This document shows, one piece after another, positions 14,578 to 22,545 of a stretch of 64,000 bases of DNA. This DNA is from Planomonospora_B alba. Its GTDB lineage: Bacteria; Actinomycetota; Actinomycetes; Streptosporangiales; Streptosporangiaceae. Under the pieces are notes generated by a model that worked only from the letters and a program-made list of their open reading frames with translations, made no database searches and was not told the origin of the DNA. Positions within the stretch are counted from its first letter, which is position 1; each line of letters begins with the position of its first letter. The stretch lies in contig NZ_BAAAUT010000006.1 of NCBI RefSeq assembly GCF_039534085.1, positions 62,001 through 126,000 on the forward strand, given 5' to 3'. The translations under genes were made by a program, and so were the position numbers.

Positions 14578-16074
14578 CTACTTCCGGCCGCGTGCGTGCG
14601 CCGCCCGGCGCCGCAGGAGCGTCACGCCGCCCAGCACGCTGCCGAAGACCATGGCCGAGCCCGCTCCGGCGAGCGCCAGGCCCGGCTGCTCGGCGCTGCC
14701 GCCGCCGGTGTCCGCGCCGCCCTTGGGCGTGACGGTCACCTGGGGCGTGGTGGGCGTCGCCCGGGTGGGCGTCACGGTGACGGTCGCGGTGATGGTCGGC
14801 TTGGGCGTGCTCTTGGCGGCGGGCGTGCTCGTGGGAGTCTTGCTCGGCGTCGGCGTCGGCGGTACGGGGGTCTTCCCGCCTCCACCCTGGTTCGGGGGAT
14901 TCGTGCAGGTCGGCGAGGGAGACGGCGTGGGGGTGGCGGTCGGGGTGGGGGTGGCGGTCGGGGTGGGGGTGATGGTCGGCGTGGGAGTCGGGCTGCACGC
15001 GGGCAGCGGCGGGTTGCCGTTCCCCGGGGGCGTGCTGCCGCCTGTGGGATCGGGCGTGCCACCGCCCGTGGGAGTGGCGGATCCGCCGATGGTCACGTCC
15101 ACCGACACCGGCGTGCTGACGAGCGTGCAGGTGGCCCGGTACTGCGGCGGCGGGCTGGTCAACTCTTCCGTGATCACCCGGAAGGCATCCAGCTGCGCCC
15201 ACTTACCCTGCTCGTCATTGACGACCTGGATGCGGTACTTGTCGTAGGGAAGACCTCGAAGGCTCCAGAGCGTCAAGCCGCCTTTGTTGGCGTAGCTCGT
15301 CGGCGTGCCGTCGTCCTCTTTCGAGGCGTCGATGTAGGCCGGAGTGGTCTCCTCGCCGTCGAGGTAGAACCGGACCCGTCCCGCCCGGAAGTCGCGCTGG
15401 GCGATGTACTCGATCCCGGTTCCGGTGAACTCCATGGAAGCCGTGGCGTTCTTGTCCTTCGCCCGGTGGATGTCGTGGTGGTGATTGTTCTGGTGCTCCG
15501 GCCGGTCGTTCAGGTTCTGCCAGGCACCCGTCTCGTACTGCACCCGCGCATCGTCATCGTTGACCACGACCTCACCGGCCGGGGGGGTGAAGTCCACGTA
15601 CAGGGTCTGGGGTGTGACCTTGACCTTCGCGGCCCGGGTGGTGTGCGCCGAGTCGGAGATCGCCTCGGGGAGCTGCAACTGGGAGTCGGGCTGTAGCGGA
15701 CCGGCCTGACTGAGGCTCCCCTTCGGCTGGAGAACACCCTCCCAGCCCCCGGTGAGCTGCACGTTCCCGGTGACCGAGACCTCTCCCTGAGGCGCGAAGA
15801 AGTGCGGCGAGCCGAACCTGGTCCCGTCCAGATAGCCGATCTTCCAGTCGAGGCTGAGCGGCTGCCCGACGGAGACCGTCGTGGGAATCGACAGCGTGGT
15901 CCTGATGTTCACGGGCCCGGTCTCCGCCACGCCTCCGGTACAGGCGTAGTCGACGACCAGCTCGGCGTTACTGGCGCTCGCCGTACCGGAGGACAGGACG
16001 ACCACCGCGCCGCTCAGCAGACCCAGGACCGGGATCGCGGCCGCCCTACGGAGTCCTGCTCTCCACCGCACCAC
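14578..16074 (-). CDS. Large secreted cell-wall-anchored protein, putative sortase cargo 2
   Basis: A 498-residue exported protein, start GTG 16074 (GTG 16071 also possible). It has a signal peptide ending near TASAS and a DUF6801-like start (VVDYACTGG). At about residues 190-305 there is a beta-sandwich, carbohydrate-binding-like module (ATASMEFTGTGIEYI, RVRFYLDGEE, YDKYRIQVVNDE). A long Thr-Pro spacer follows (about 345-455). The C-terminus has ADTGGG, a hydrophobic stretch and LLRRRAAHARGRK. The module is absent from cargo 1. It is followed 13 bp later by its own sortase. A surface adhesin or carbohydrate-binding role is inferred. Confidence 0.78.
   Translation of the reverse strand: MVRWRAGLRRAAAIPVLGLLSGAVVVLSSGTASASNAELVVDYACTGGVAETGPVNIRTTLSIPTTVSVGQPLSLDWKIGYLDGTRFGSPHFFAPQGEVSVTGNVQLTGGWEGVLQPKGSLSQAGPLQPDSQLQLPEAISDSAHTTRAAKVKVTPQTLYVDFTPPAGEVVVNDDDARVQYETGAWQNLNDRPEHQNNHHHDIHRAKDKNATASMEFTGTGIEYIAQRDFRAGRVRFYLDGEETTPAYIDASKEDDGTPTSYANKGGLTLWSLRGLPYDKYRIQVVNDEQGKWAQLDAFRVITEELTSPPPQYRATCTLVSTPVSVDVTIGGSATPTGGGTPDPTGGSTPPGNGNPPLPACSPTPTPTITPTPTATPTPTATPTPSPSPTCTNPPNQGGGGKTPVPPTPTPSKTPTSTPAAKSTPKPTITATVTVTPTRATPTTPQVTVTPKGGADTGGGSAEQPGLALAGAGSAMVFGSVLGGVTLLRRRAAHARGRK
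14926..14978 (-). repeat. Thr-Pro-encoding tandem repeat in cargo 2
   Basis: About three near-identical 18-bp units encode the TPTPTA-type spacer that would span the cell wall. Such repeats are prone to length change. Confidence 0.6.
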
Positions 16075-16297
16075 TGGACACCCCGCTCGTAAAACCTGGA
16101 CACAGAAATGGTCATTTCACCACAACAGGTCCGGATCGTAGTGGTATACAGCGGCGTCCCGCAGGGAGTTCGGCGGGACTCCCAGCGCACTGTGGCGCAG
16201 TTGTGATCTCGCGAACGTTCCACGCCGCGAGAGCGGGCCCGCGCCACGCCCACCCCAGAGGGGGCGGGAGCCCCGCAACGCCTGTACCTCCAGGTAA

Positions 16298-16312
16298 CAG
16301 AATCGTATTCTG
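16298..16312. promoter_or_regulatory. Palindrome CAGAATCGTATTCTG upstream of acyl-CoA dehydrogenase
   Basis: Six-bp perfect arms around CGT, 31-45 bp before the ATG, where a promoter would lie. TetR-type repressors of beta-oxidation genes bind similar short palindromes. Operator function is inferred. Confidence 0.45.
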
Positions 16313-16342
16313 GCCGCGGAGACCCTGAAGGAGGAGGCAGTC

Positions 16343-17488
16343 ATGGAGCGGGACCTCTTCGAGGAGGAGCACGAGCTCTTCCGGGAGACCGTGCGCGAGT
16401 TCCTGGCCCGGGAGGTCGTGCCCCATCACGGCCGGTGGGAGAAGGACGGCATCGTCCCCCGCGAGGTGTGGAAGAAGGCCGGCGAGGTCGGCATGTTCGG
16501 CTTCGGGGTGCCGGAGGAGTTCGGCGGCTCCGGCATCAAGGACTTCCGCTACAACGCGGTGATCGTCGAGGAGATCATCCGGGTCGGCGCCTCCGGCCTC
16601 GGCTTCTCGCTCCACAACGACGTCATGGCACCGTACTTCGTCGACCTGACGAACGACGGGCAGAAGGCCCGCTGGCTGCCCGGCTTCGCCTCCGGCGAGC
16701 TGATCACCGCCGTCGCGATGACCGAGCCGGGGGCCGGCAGCGACCTGCAGGGCGTACGGACCACGGCCGTGCGCGACGGCGACCACTACGTCGTCAACGG
16801 CTCCAAGACCTTCATCACCAACGGCATCAACTCCGACCTCGTGGTGGTGGTGGCCAAGACCGACCCGTCGGCGGGCGCGCGCGGCATCTCGCTGCTGGTC
16901 GTGGAGCGCGGCATGGAGGGCTTCACCCGGGGCCGCAACCTGGAGAAGATCGGCATGCACGCCCAGGACACCGCCGAGCTGTTCTTCGAGAACGTCCGCG
17001 TGCCCGCCGCCAACCTCCTCGGCGACCAGGAGGGCCAGGGCTTCTTCCAGCTCATGGCCAACCTGCCGCAGGAGCGGCTGTCGATCGCGGTGGCCGCGGT
17101 GGCCGCCGCCGAGACCGTGCTGGCGGCGACGATCGACTACTGCAGGAACCGCCAGGCCTTCGGGCGCAGCATCGGCGGCTTCCAGAACACCCGGTTCGTC
17201 CTGGCCGAGCTGGACACCGAGGTCGAGATCGCCCGGCACTACGTGGACAAGTGCATCCGCGCCCTCAACGCCGGGACGTTCACCGTCGTGGACGCCGCCA
17301 AGGCCAAGTGGTGGGCCACCGAGCTGCAGACCAGGGTCATCGACCGCTGCCTCCAGCTGCACGGCGGCTACGGCTACATGATGGAGTACCCCGTCGCCAG
17401 GGCCTGGCTCGACAGCCGGGTCCAGACGATCTACGGCGGCACCACCGAGATCATGAAGGAGATCATCGGCCGGTCCTTCGGCTTCTGA
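16343..17488 (+). CDS. Acyl-CoA dehydrogenase (381 aa)
   Basis: A standard-length flavin acyl-CoA dehydrogenase. It has N-terminal helices, AVAMTEPGAGSDLQGVRTT (about 126-144), NGSKTFITNGINSDLVVVVAKTD, the DxxQ/RQAFGRSIGGFQN region and the C-terminal LHGGYGYMMEYPVAR. The medium-chain catalytic Glu position (Y-E-G-T) reads Y-G-G-T here, so as in isovaleryl/long-chain enzymes the base is probably elsewhere. The ATG follows AAGGAGGAGG. It sits alone between a palindromic operator candidate and a strong terminator. Likely fatty-acid or branched-acyl beta-oxidation. Confidence 0.92.
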   Translation: MERDLFEEEHELFRETVREFLAREVVPHHGRWEKDGIVPREVWKKAGEVGMFGFGVPEEFGGSGIKDFRYNAVIVEEIIRVGASGLGFSLHNDVMAPYFVDLTNDGQKARWLPGFASGELITAVAMTEPGAGSDLQGVRTTAVRDGDHYVVNGSKTFITNGINSDLVVVVAKTDPSAGARGISLLVVERGMEGFTRGRNLEKIGMHAQDTAELFFENVRVPAANLLGDQEGQGFFQLMANLPQERLSIAVAAVAAAETVLAATIDYCRNRQAFGRSIGGFQNTRFVLAELDTEVEIARHYVDKCIRALNAGTFTVVDAAKAKWWATELQTRVIDRCLQLHGGYGYMMEYPVARAWLDSRVQTIYGGTTEIMKEIIGRSFGF

Positions 17489-17505
17489 GCAGGGACCCGC
17501 CCGCG

Positions 17506-17546
17506 GTCCCGCGGCGGGACGGAGCCGGTCCGTCCCGCCGCGGGAC
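17506..17546. terminator. Long convergent terminator hairpin
   Basis: Eighteen-bp perfect arms (17506-17523 and 17529-17546) around GCCGG, between the convergent acyl-CoA dehydrogenase and lipoprotein genes. Confidence 0.7.
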
Positions 17547-17561
17547 GGACCGGCCGCGGCG

Positions 17562-18065
17562 CTAGTTCCTGACGATCTCCTCGATCCGCACGGCCGCGCC
17601 GTCCTTGATCGAGACCTTGGCGTAGAGCGAGACACCCGCCTTCAGCGCCTTCTTCAACTGGTCCACGCTGCACCGGTGCGGGATCTCCCCCTCGTCGCAG
17701 ACGCCGCCCTGCACGTCCAGCACCTCCGTGTACGGCACGAGCTGCGCCGTACGCTCGGCGGCGTCGTCGCCCTCGATGAGGATCGAGTCCGCCCCCTTGA
17801 GGCCGACCTGGCCCGTCACGTCCTCGTCGAGTCCCCGGCCGCCGGGGATGCTCGGGCTCGGCGGCGCCGAGGGGGACGCCGCGGGCGCCGAAGGGGACGG
17901 CTCGCCGGCCGGCTCAGAGGGGGCCGGTTCCGTCACGGTCACGGTCGCGGCGGGCGAGGCCGCCTCCGGCGCGGGCGACGGCTCCTGTCCCCCGGAGCAG
18001 GCGGACAGGGCGAGGGCGAGTGCGACTACCGACAGGGCGCGGCCTGCCTTCAACGTTCCGTTCAC
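17562..18065 (-). CDS. Putative lipoprotein (167 aa)
   Basis: GTG 18065 follows GGGAGGG and opens a lipoprotein signal with lipobox LSAC (Cys near residue 22). A long Pro/Ser/Glu/Ala-rich flexible region (about 25-75) leads to a small domain with two Cys (GGVCDEGEIPHRCSVDQLKKAL) that could form a disulfide. No family recognised. Extracellular, membrane-tethered. A longer frame upstream of the GTG lacks any signal and is rejected. Confidence 0.7.
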   Translation of the reverse strand: MNGTLKAGRALSVVALALALSACSGGQEPSPAPEAASPAATVTVTEPAPSEPAGEPSPSAPAASPSAPPSPSIPGGRGLDEDVTGQVGLKGADSILIEGDDAAERTAQLVPYTEVLDVQGGVCDEGEIPHRCSVDQLKKALKAGVSLYAKVSIKDGAAVRIEEIVRN

Positions 18066-18209
18066 AGCGCCCCACCCTCCCACGGACCGGCGGGGCCCGC
18101 CCACCCGGCCGGAACCCCTCCGCCGCCCGGGCGATGTGCGCCGCCCCGCCGCGGGCGGCGGCCGCACGGCGCATACTGGTCAGCGACGGCTCTCCCCGAA
18201 GGCGGTGGC

Positions 18210-18371
18210 ATGAACAGCGGCCTGATCCTGCTGGTCTTCCTTGCGTTCCTGTTCGCCTGGGGACTGAACCGGGTGCGCCGGGCGCTGCGGCTCGGCCCGC
18301 TGGCCTACGCGGGCGTCATGATCACCTTCGCCATCGTGGTGCTCGCCATCTGGGGCCAGACGATGCGCTGA
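18210..18371 (+). CDS. Small two-helix membrane protein (53 aa)
   Basis: The ATG at 18210 follows GAAGGCGG. Two hydrophobic segments (about 4-18 and 32-49) flank a basic loop NRVRRALRLG. It is divergent from the lipoprotein and convergent with the hydrolase. Function unknown. Confidence 0.6.
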   Translation: MNSGLILLVFLAFLFAWGLNRVRRALRLGPLAYAGVMITFAIVVLAIWGQTMR

Positions 18372-18389
18372 CCGCCGCACGGCGGCGCG

Positions 18390-19166
18390 CTAACCGGCCG
18401 ACGCCTCCAGCAGCACCCGGGCGACCAGCTCGGGGTCGTCGCTCATCGGCAGGTGCCCGCAGCCCCGCAGCAACTTCACCCGCTGCCCTGACCACCGCGC
18501 CGCGCGTACGGCCTGCCGCCGCGGCAGCAGCCGGTCGTGCTCGCCCCAGGCGATCGTGACCGGCACCTTCGGCGGCGCCGGGGGCATCATCCACGCGAAC
18601 GCCTCGAGCATCTCGTCGAACCCCCGCGCACCGCGCAGGGCCTCCCCGGCGGCGAGCACCGCCTCGTCGGGCAGGCGGCCCGGGTGGGCCACCATCAGGC
18701 CCACCGCCAGCGCCTTGGCCAGCGGGCCGCCCACCGCCGCGGCGGCCCGCTCCGGGGGGACGGCCAGCGCCGCCGCCCTGGTCGCGCGGAGCACCGTCCG
18801 CGTGTACAGCAGTTCGGTCCGGTTCCAGAAGCCCGCCGGGGAGAGCGCCGCCGCCGTGCGGACGGCGCCCCGCGCGGCGAGCTCCAGCGCGACGTAACCG
18901 CCGAGCGAGTTGCCCGCCACGTGCGGCTCGCGGACGCCGAGCATCCCGCAGAAGGACTCGACCGCGTCGGCGAGCGTCTCCGCCGTGTACGGCGTGCCGT
19001 CCGGCAGCGGCGGCGAGACCCCGAAGCCGGGGAGGTCGACGGCGATCACGTCCCGCTCGGCGGCGAGACGGTCGAGCACCGGGAGCCACCCCTGCCAGTG
19101 GTGGCCGATGCCGTGCAGCAGGATCAGGGGCGCCCCGGCCCCGCGCCGTTCGAAGGCAAGCTCCAT
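18390..19166 (-). CDS. Alpha/beta hydrolase
   Basis: A hydrolase-fold enzyme of about 258 residues. It has the oxyanion motif LLHGIGHHWQGW, nucleophile elbow VAGNSLGGYVAL (Ser about 96), and C-terminal His in RGCGHLPMSDDPELVA; an acid residue follows strand 6 (WGEHDRLLP). It resembles haloperoxidase/lipase-like esterases of unknown substrate. ATG 19166 is preferred; in-frame GTGs at 19172 and 19175 are possible. Confidence 0.85.
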   Translation of the reverse strand: MELAFERRGAGAPLILLHGIGHHWQGWLPVLDRLAAERDVIAVDLPGFGVSPPLPDGTPYTAETLADAVESFCGMLGVREPHVAGNSLGGYVALELAARGAVRTAAALSPAGFWNRTELLYTRTVLRATRAAALAVPPERAAAAVGGPLAKALAVGLMVAHPGRLPDEAVLAAGEALRGARGFDEMLEAFAWMMPPAPPKVPVTIAWGEHDRLLPRRQAVRAARWSGQRVKLLRGCGHLPMSDDPELVARVLLEASAG

Positions 19167-19291
19167 GCCCACCACTCAAGCACCGATCGGAGTCCCCGCC
19201 CAGACCCGGCGGCCGCCTCCCTGGCGGCGCGGCGCCGTACGGGAGGGTCTGCCGGGCGGCGCCGCCGTACGGGGGACGGGGCCGCCCGCGG

Positions 19292-21523
19292 CTAACGCGC
19301 CCTGGTGGGGATCTCGAACCAGACGGCCTTGCCCTCCTGCGTGGGGCGCGAGCCCCAGCGCCGGGCGAGCTGGTCGACGAGGTAGAGCCCGCGGCCGCCC
19401 TCGTCGTTCTCTCCCGCGCTGCGGATGCGCGGCAGGCGCAGGTCCTGGTCGAAGACCTCCACCCAGACGGACTCCCGGCCGCGGCGGAGCCGGAGCGTGA
19501 ACTCCTTCTCACCGGCGGGCTCGTCCTCGTCCTCGAAGCCGGGCAGGTCCCAGGACTCGTCGAAGTCGAGCGGCCCGCCGTCCATCATCAGGTCGCGGCG
19601 CGGGACGCCCGCGGCGGCGGCGTGCAGCACGACGTTGGTGACCACCTCGGAGACGAGCAGGCAGGCGAGCTCGGCCCGCTCCTCCGGGACGTTCCACCCG
19701 GAGAACGCCGCCGCCGCCATGCGGCGGGCCTCGCTGACCATGATCGGCTGGGCGGGGAAGGTGCGCTCCTCGACGTCGAGGTCGGCGGCGGAGGAGCGGA
19801 CCACCAGGATCGCCATGTCGTCGTCGATCTCACCGGGCACCGCGGCGGTGGCGGCGTCGGCGATCTCCTCCACCGAGTCGCCCGCGGTCTCGACCAGCCG
19901 GTCGCAGAGCAGCGTGAGGGTCTCCTCGTCGCTGAGCGGCGGGCCGGAGTCGCGGATCGGACGGCGGTCCACCAGGCCGTCGGTGTAGAGCAGCAGCGCG
20001 GCCCCCGGCGGGAGCGTGCGCGTCTCCTCCTTGTAGACCAGGTCGGCGTGCATGCCCTTGGCGCGGACGCCGAGCGGCTGGCCGACCTCCTTGATGTCGA
20101 GCTCGACGCAGGTGCCGTCGACCAGCAGCAGCGGCGGGGCGTGCCCGGCGTTGGCGAAGGACAGCTCGCGCGACCAGGCGTCGTAGACGAGGTACTGGCA
20201 GGTGACGATGGGCGGGACGCTGACGTCCTCGCCGCTGTCGTCCTGCTCGGGGGTGGCGATGATGCGCGTCCACTCGTCGAGCCGGGCGAGGATCTCCGCG
20301 GGCGGCTTGTCGTCCTGGGCGAAGGCGCGCAGCGCCGCCCTCAGCTGCCCCATCACGGCGGCGGCCTTGGCGCCGCGGCCCTCCACGTCGCCGATGACGA
20401 TGCCGACCCGGCCCGCCGAGAGCGGGATCACGTCGTACCAGTCGCCGCCGACCTGGGTCTGGATGCCCTGGCCGTGCGAGGCGAGCGGCGCGGCGGGGAA
20501 GTAGCGGACCGCGATCTCCAGCCCGTCGAGCTGGGGCAGCGCCCGGGGCAGCAGGTGCTTCTGGAACGACTCCGCGGTGTGCCGCTCCTCCTCGAACAGC
20601 AGCGCGTTGTCCACGGCCAGCGCGACCCGGGTGGCGATGGCGCCGACGAAGTCGCGGTCGAAGGTGTCGTAGTGCGGGCTGCGCCGGTCGGTCAGGTTGG
20701 ACAGCCCGAGGTACATCAGGCCGAGGGTCTCGCCGCGCACGCACAGCGGCGCGACGATGGCCGACGTCAGGCCCACCTCGGCGGCCAGGCGGGTGCTGCC
20801 CTCGCTGGGGCTGGGGTAGTTGGTCCTGGCGAAGTCCTCGACGAGGATCGTCTCCTGACGGCGCAGCGCGATGTCGGCGTAGTGCCCCGCGGGGTAGCGG
20901 ATCTCGGCGCCGAGCGGGGCCCAGGTGTTCGGCGGCGGGCTCCAGCCCTGGACGTGCGTGGAGACCCTCCGGGTCAGCCGGTCGCCCTCCATCAGCTCGA
21001 TGAAGCAGTGGTCGGCGAACTGGGGGACGAGCATCTCTGCGACGCGCTTGAGCGTCTCCTCGACGTAGAGGGAGCCGGCGAGCCGCTCCCCGATCCGCTC
21101 CAGCAGGCCGAAGCGGTCCTTCTCCCGCTCGTTGCTCCGCATGGCCTCGCGGGCGGTGATGACGATGCCCGTCACCGCGCCCGAGGGATGGCGCAGCGGT
21201 ACGGCCTGCGCGCGGACGTAGATCATCGTCCCGTCGCCGCGCTTGACCTCGAAGGTGCCCTCCCAGACACCTCCCTTGAGCACCTGCTTGGCGGCCTCGA
21301 CCGCGAGCGGGTGGTCGGTGTCCAGCAGCCCCAGGGTGAGCGCCGGCCTCTCCCGGGAGCCCGGGGGGCCGGAGTGCCCGAAGAGTCTTTCGGCGAACGG
21401 GTTCCAGTAGAGGAGGTTGCTGAAGCGGTCGGTGACCACCACCGCCATCTCGGCCTGGTCGAGGACGGCTCCGGCCGACAGGTGGTCGGCGGCGTCCTGC
21501 GGAAGATCCCCCCACCGCTTCAT
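19292..21523 (-). CDS. PAS-GAF-SpoIIE phosphatase with C-terminal anti-sigma-type kinase domain
   Basis: A 743-residue multidomain regulator. A PAS fold comes first (about 20-130, VVVTDRFSNLLYWNPFAERLFG), then GAF (about 145-310) and a PP2C/SpoIIE phosphatase (about 325-560) with QVGGDWYDVIPL, IGDVEGRGAKAA, LLLYTDGLVDRR and DDDMAILVV carrying the metal-binding Asp residues. Last is an HATPase_c/RsbW-like domain (about 600-740; SEVVTNVVLHA, GGRGLYLVDQLARRWG). Such proteins dephosphorylate STAS anti-anti-sigma factors in partner-switching control of sigma factors. The STAS protein at 29775-30113 is a conceivable substrate, but they are not adjacent. Confidence 0.92.
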   Translation of the reverse strand: MKRWGDLPQDAADHLSAGAVLDQAEMAVVVTDRFSNLLYWNPFAERLFGHSGPPGSRERPALTLGLLDTDHPLAVEAAKQVLKGGVWEGTFEVKRGDGTMIYVRAQAVPLRHPSGAVTGIVITAREAMRSNEREKDRFGLLERIGERLAGSLYVEETLKRVAEMLVPQFADHCFIELMEGDRLTRRVSTHVQGWSPPPNTWAPLGAEIRYPAGHYADIALRRQETILVEDFARTNYPSPSEGSTRLAAEVGLTSAIVAPLCVRGETLGLMYLGLSNLTDRRSPHYDTFDRDFVGAIATRVALAVDNALLFEEERHTAESFQKHLLPRALPQLDGLEIAVRYFPAAPLASHGQGIQTQVGGDWYDVIPLSAGRVGIVIGDVEGRGAKAAAVMGQLRAALRAFAQDDKPPAEILARLDEWTRIIATPEQDDSGEDVSVPPIVTCQYLVYDAWSRELSFANAGHAPPLLLVDGTCVELDIKEVGQPLGVRAKGMHADLVYKEETRTLPPGAALLLYTDGLVDRRPIRDSGPPLSDEETLTLLCDRLVETAGDSVEEIADAATAAVPGEIDDDMAILVVRSSAADLDVEERTFPAQPIMVSEARRMAAAAFSGWNVPEERAELACLLVSEVVTNVVLHAAAAGVPRRDLMMDGGPLDFDESWDLPGFEDEDEPAGEKEFTLRLRRGRESVWVEVFDQDLRLPRIRSAGENDEGGRGLYLVDQLARRWGSRPTQEGKAVWFEIPTRAR

Positions 21524-21643
21524 ACAGTGACCACCCTTCGGGGACGGGCGTGCGCAAAGCGAACCACGGTTGCTCCTGCTGCAGTCTCGGCCGGGGAGTG
21601 GAGGGATTTCCCCGTGGGATCCAACCGAGTGGATGCGCGCCGG

Positions 21644-22345
21644 TCAGAGCACGGAGACGAAGACGTGAGAGGCGACATCCCGCGGGAGGTCCGCAAGAGA
21701 GTTGCCCGTCGCATCGTCACCGATCACCCGCACCCCGTCGTCGCTCGCCGCGAGCGTCACCTCGCGTCCGGGTTGTATCCCAACTTGCTTGAGTTTAAGC
21801 ATCACAGCAGGATCGCTTTGCACTTGTTCGCTAATTCGGCGGACGACCACGGACACATCCTTCGGCCCGGCCGCCTCCGCCATCGACGGCAGCGACTCGC
21901 GCTCGACCGCGGGCACCGTGACGCCGAGCTCCTCCAGACCGGGGATGGGGTTGCCGTGCGGGTCGCGGGTGGGGTTGTTCAGCAGGGTGACCAGGCGCGT
22001 CTCGACGGAGTCGGACATCACGTGCTCCCAGCGGCACGCCTCGTTGTGCACCTCCTCCCAGGGCAGCCCGATCACCTGGGTCAGCAGGCACTCGGCGAGG
22101 CGGTGCTTGCGCATGACGCGGGTGGCGAGCGCGCGGCCGAGGTCGGTCATGGTCAGGTGCCGGTCGCCCTCGACGCGGACCAGGCCGTCCCGTTCCATCC
22201 TGGCGACCGTCTGGCTCACGGTGGGCCCGCTCTGCTTGAGCCGCTCGGCGATGCGGGCGCGGAGCGGGACGATCCCCTCCTCCTCCAGTTCGAAGATCGT
22301 ACGGAGGTACATCTCCGTGGTGTCGATCAGGCCGTGTGCGGTCAA
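21644..22345 (-). CDS. ideR: Iron-dependent repressor IdeR/DtxR
   Basis: A 233-residue DtxR-family repressor that binds iron boxes when loaded with Fe2+. It starts at TTG 22345 right after GGGAGGAG. Domains: winged helix (1-73, GPTVSQTVARMERDGL recognition region), dimerisation/metal domain (about 74-140), SH3-like C-terminal domain (about 150-233). Metal ligands are visible: the Met of TTEMYL, His/Glu of RKHRLAE, and the Cys/Glu/His cluster VHNEACRWEH. Two 15-bp direct repeats lie 89-127 bp upstream. An MFS transporter gene precedes it on the same strand. Confidence 0.93.
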   Translation of the reverse strand: MTAHGLIDTTEMYLRTIFELEEEGIVPLRARIAERLKQSGPTVSQTVARMERDGLVRVEGDRHLTMTDLGRALATRVMRKHRLAECLLTQVIGLPWEEVHNEACRWEHVMSDSVETRLVTLLNNPTRDPHGNPIPGLEELGVTVPAVERESLPSMAEAAGPKDVSVVVRRISEQVQSDPAVMLKLKQVGIQPGREVTLAASDDGVRVIGDDATGNSLADLPRDVASHVFVSVL

Positions 22346-22433
22346 GACTCCTCCCGTCTTGCGTCATCGCCGTGTCCGCGGCGCGGATCCCCGTAGCCCG
22401 CGCCGGGCATGGCCGGGTTCACAAAGGTTTGCA

Positions 22434-22472
22434 GGACTTCCGACCCTAGCGGGATCGGGACTTCCGACCCTA
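22434..22472. repeat. Two 15-bp direct repeats upstream of ideR
   Basis: GGACTTCCGACCCTA occurs at 22434-22448 and again at 22458-22472: a 24-bp period, close to two helical turns, placing both on nearly the same DNA face. It lies between the MFS gene end and the ideR start, the likely ideR promoter region. It does not resemble the palindromic iron box. Confidence 0.6.
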
Positions 22473-22545
22473 TGGGGAAAGACGTCCGCGGTGACCCCTG
22501 ATGGCACACGCCAACACCGCAGGCCGCGGAAACCTTCCCCGCCCG

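Noticed and set aside
14926..14978. CRISPR-like periodic repeat
   Set aside because: The units are contiguous 18-bp repeats in frame inside a coding region, encoding a Thr-Pro spacer; there are no unique spacers and no cas genes.
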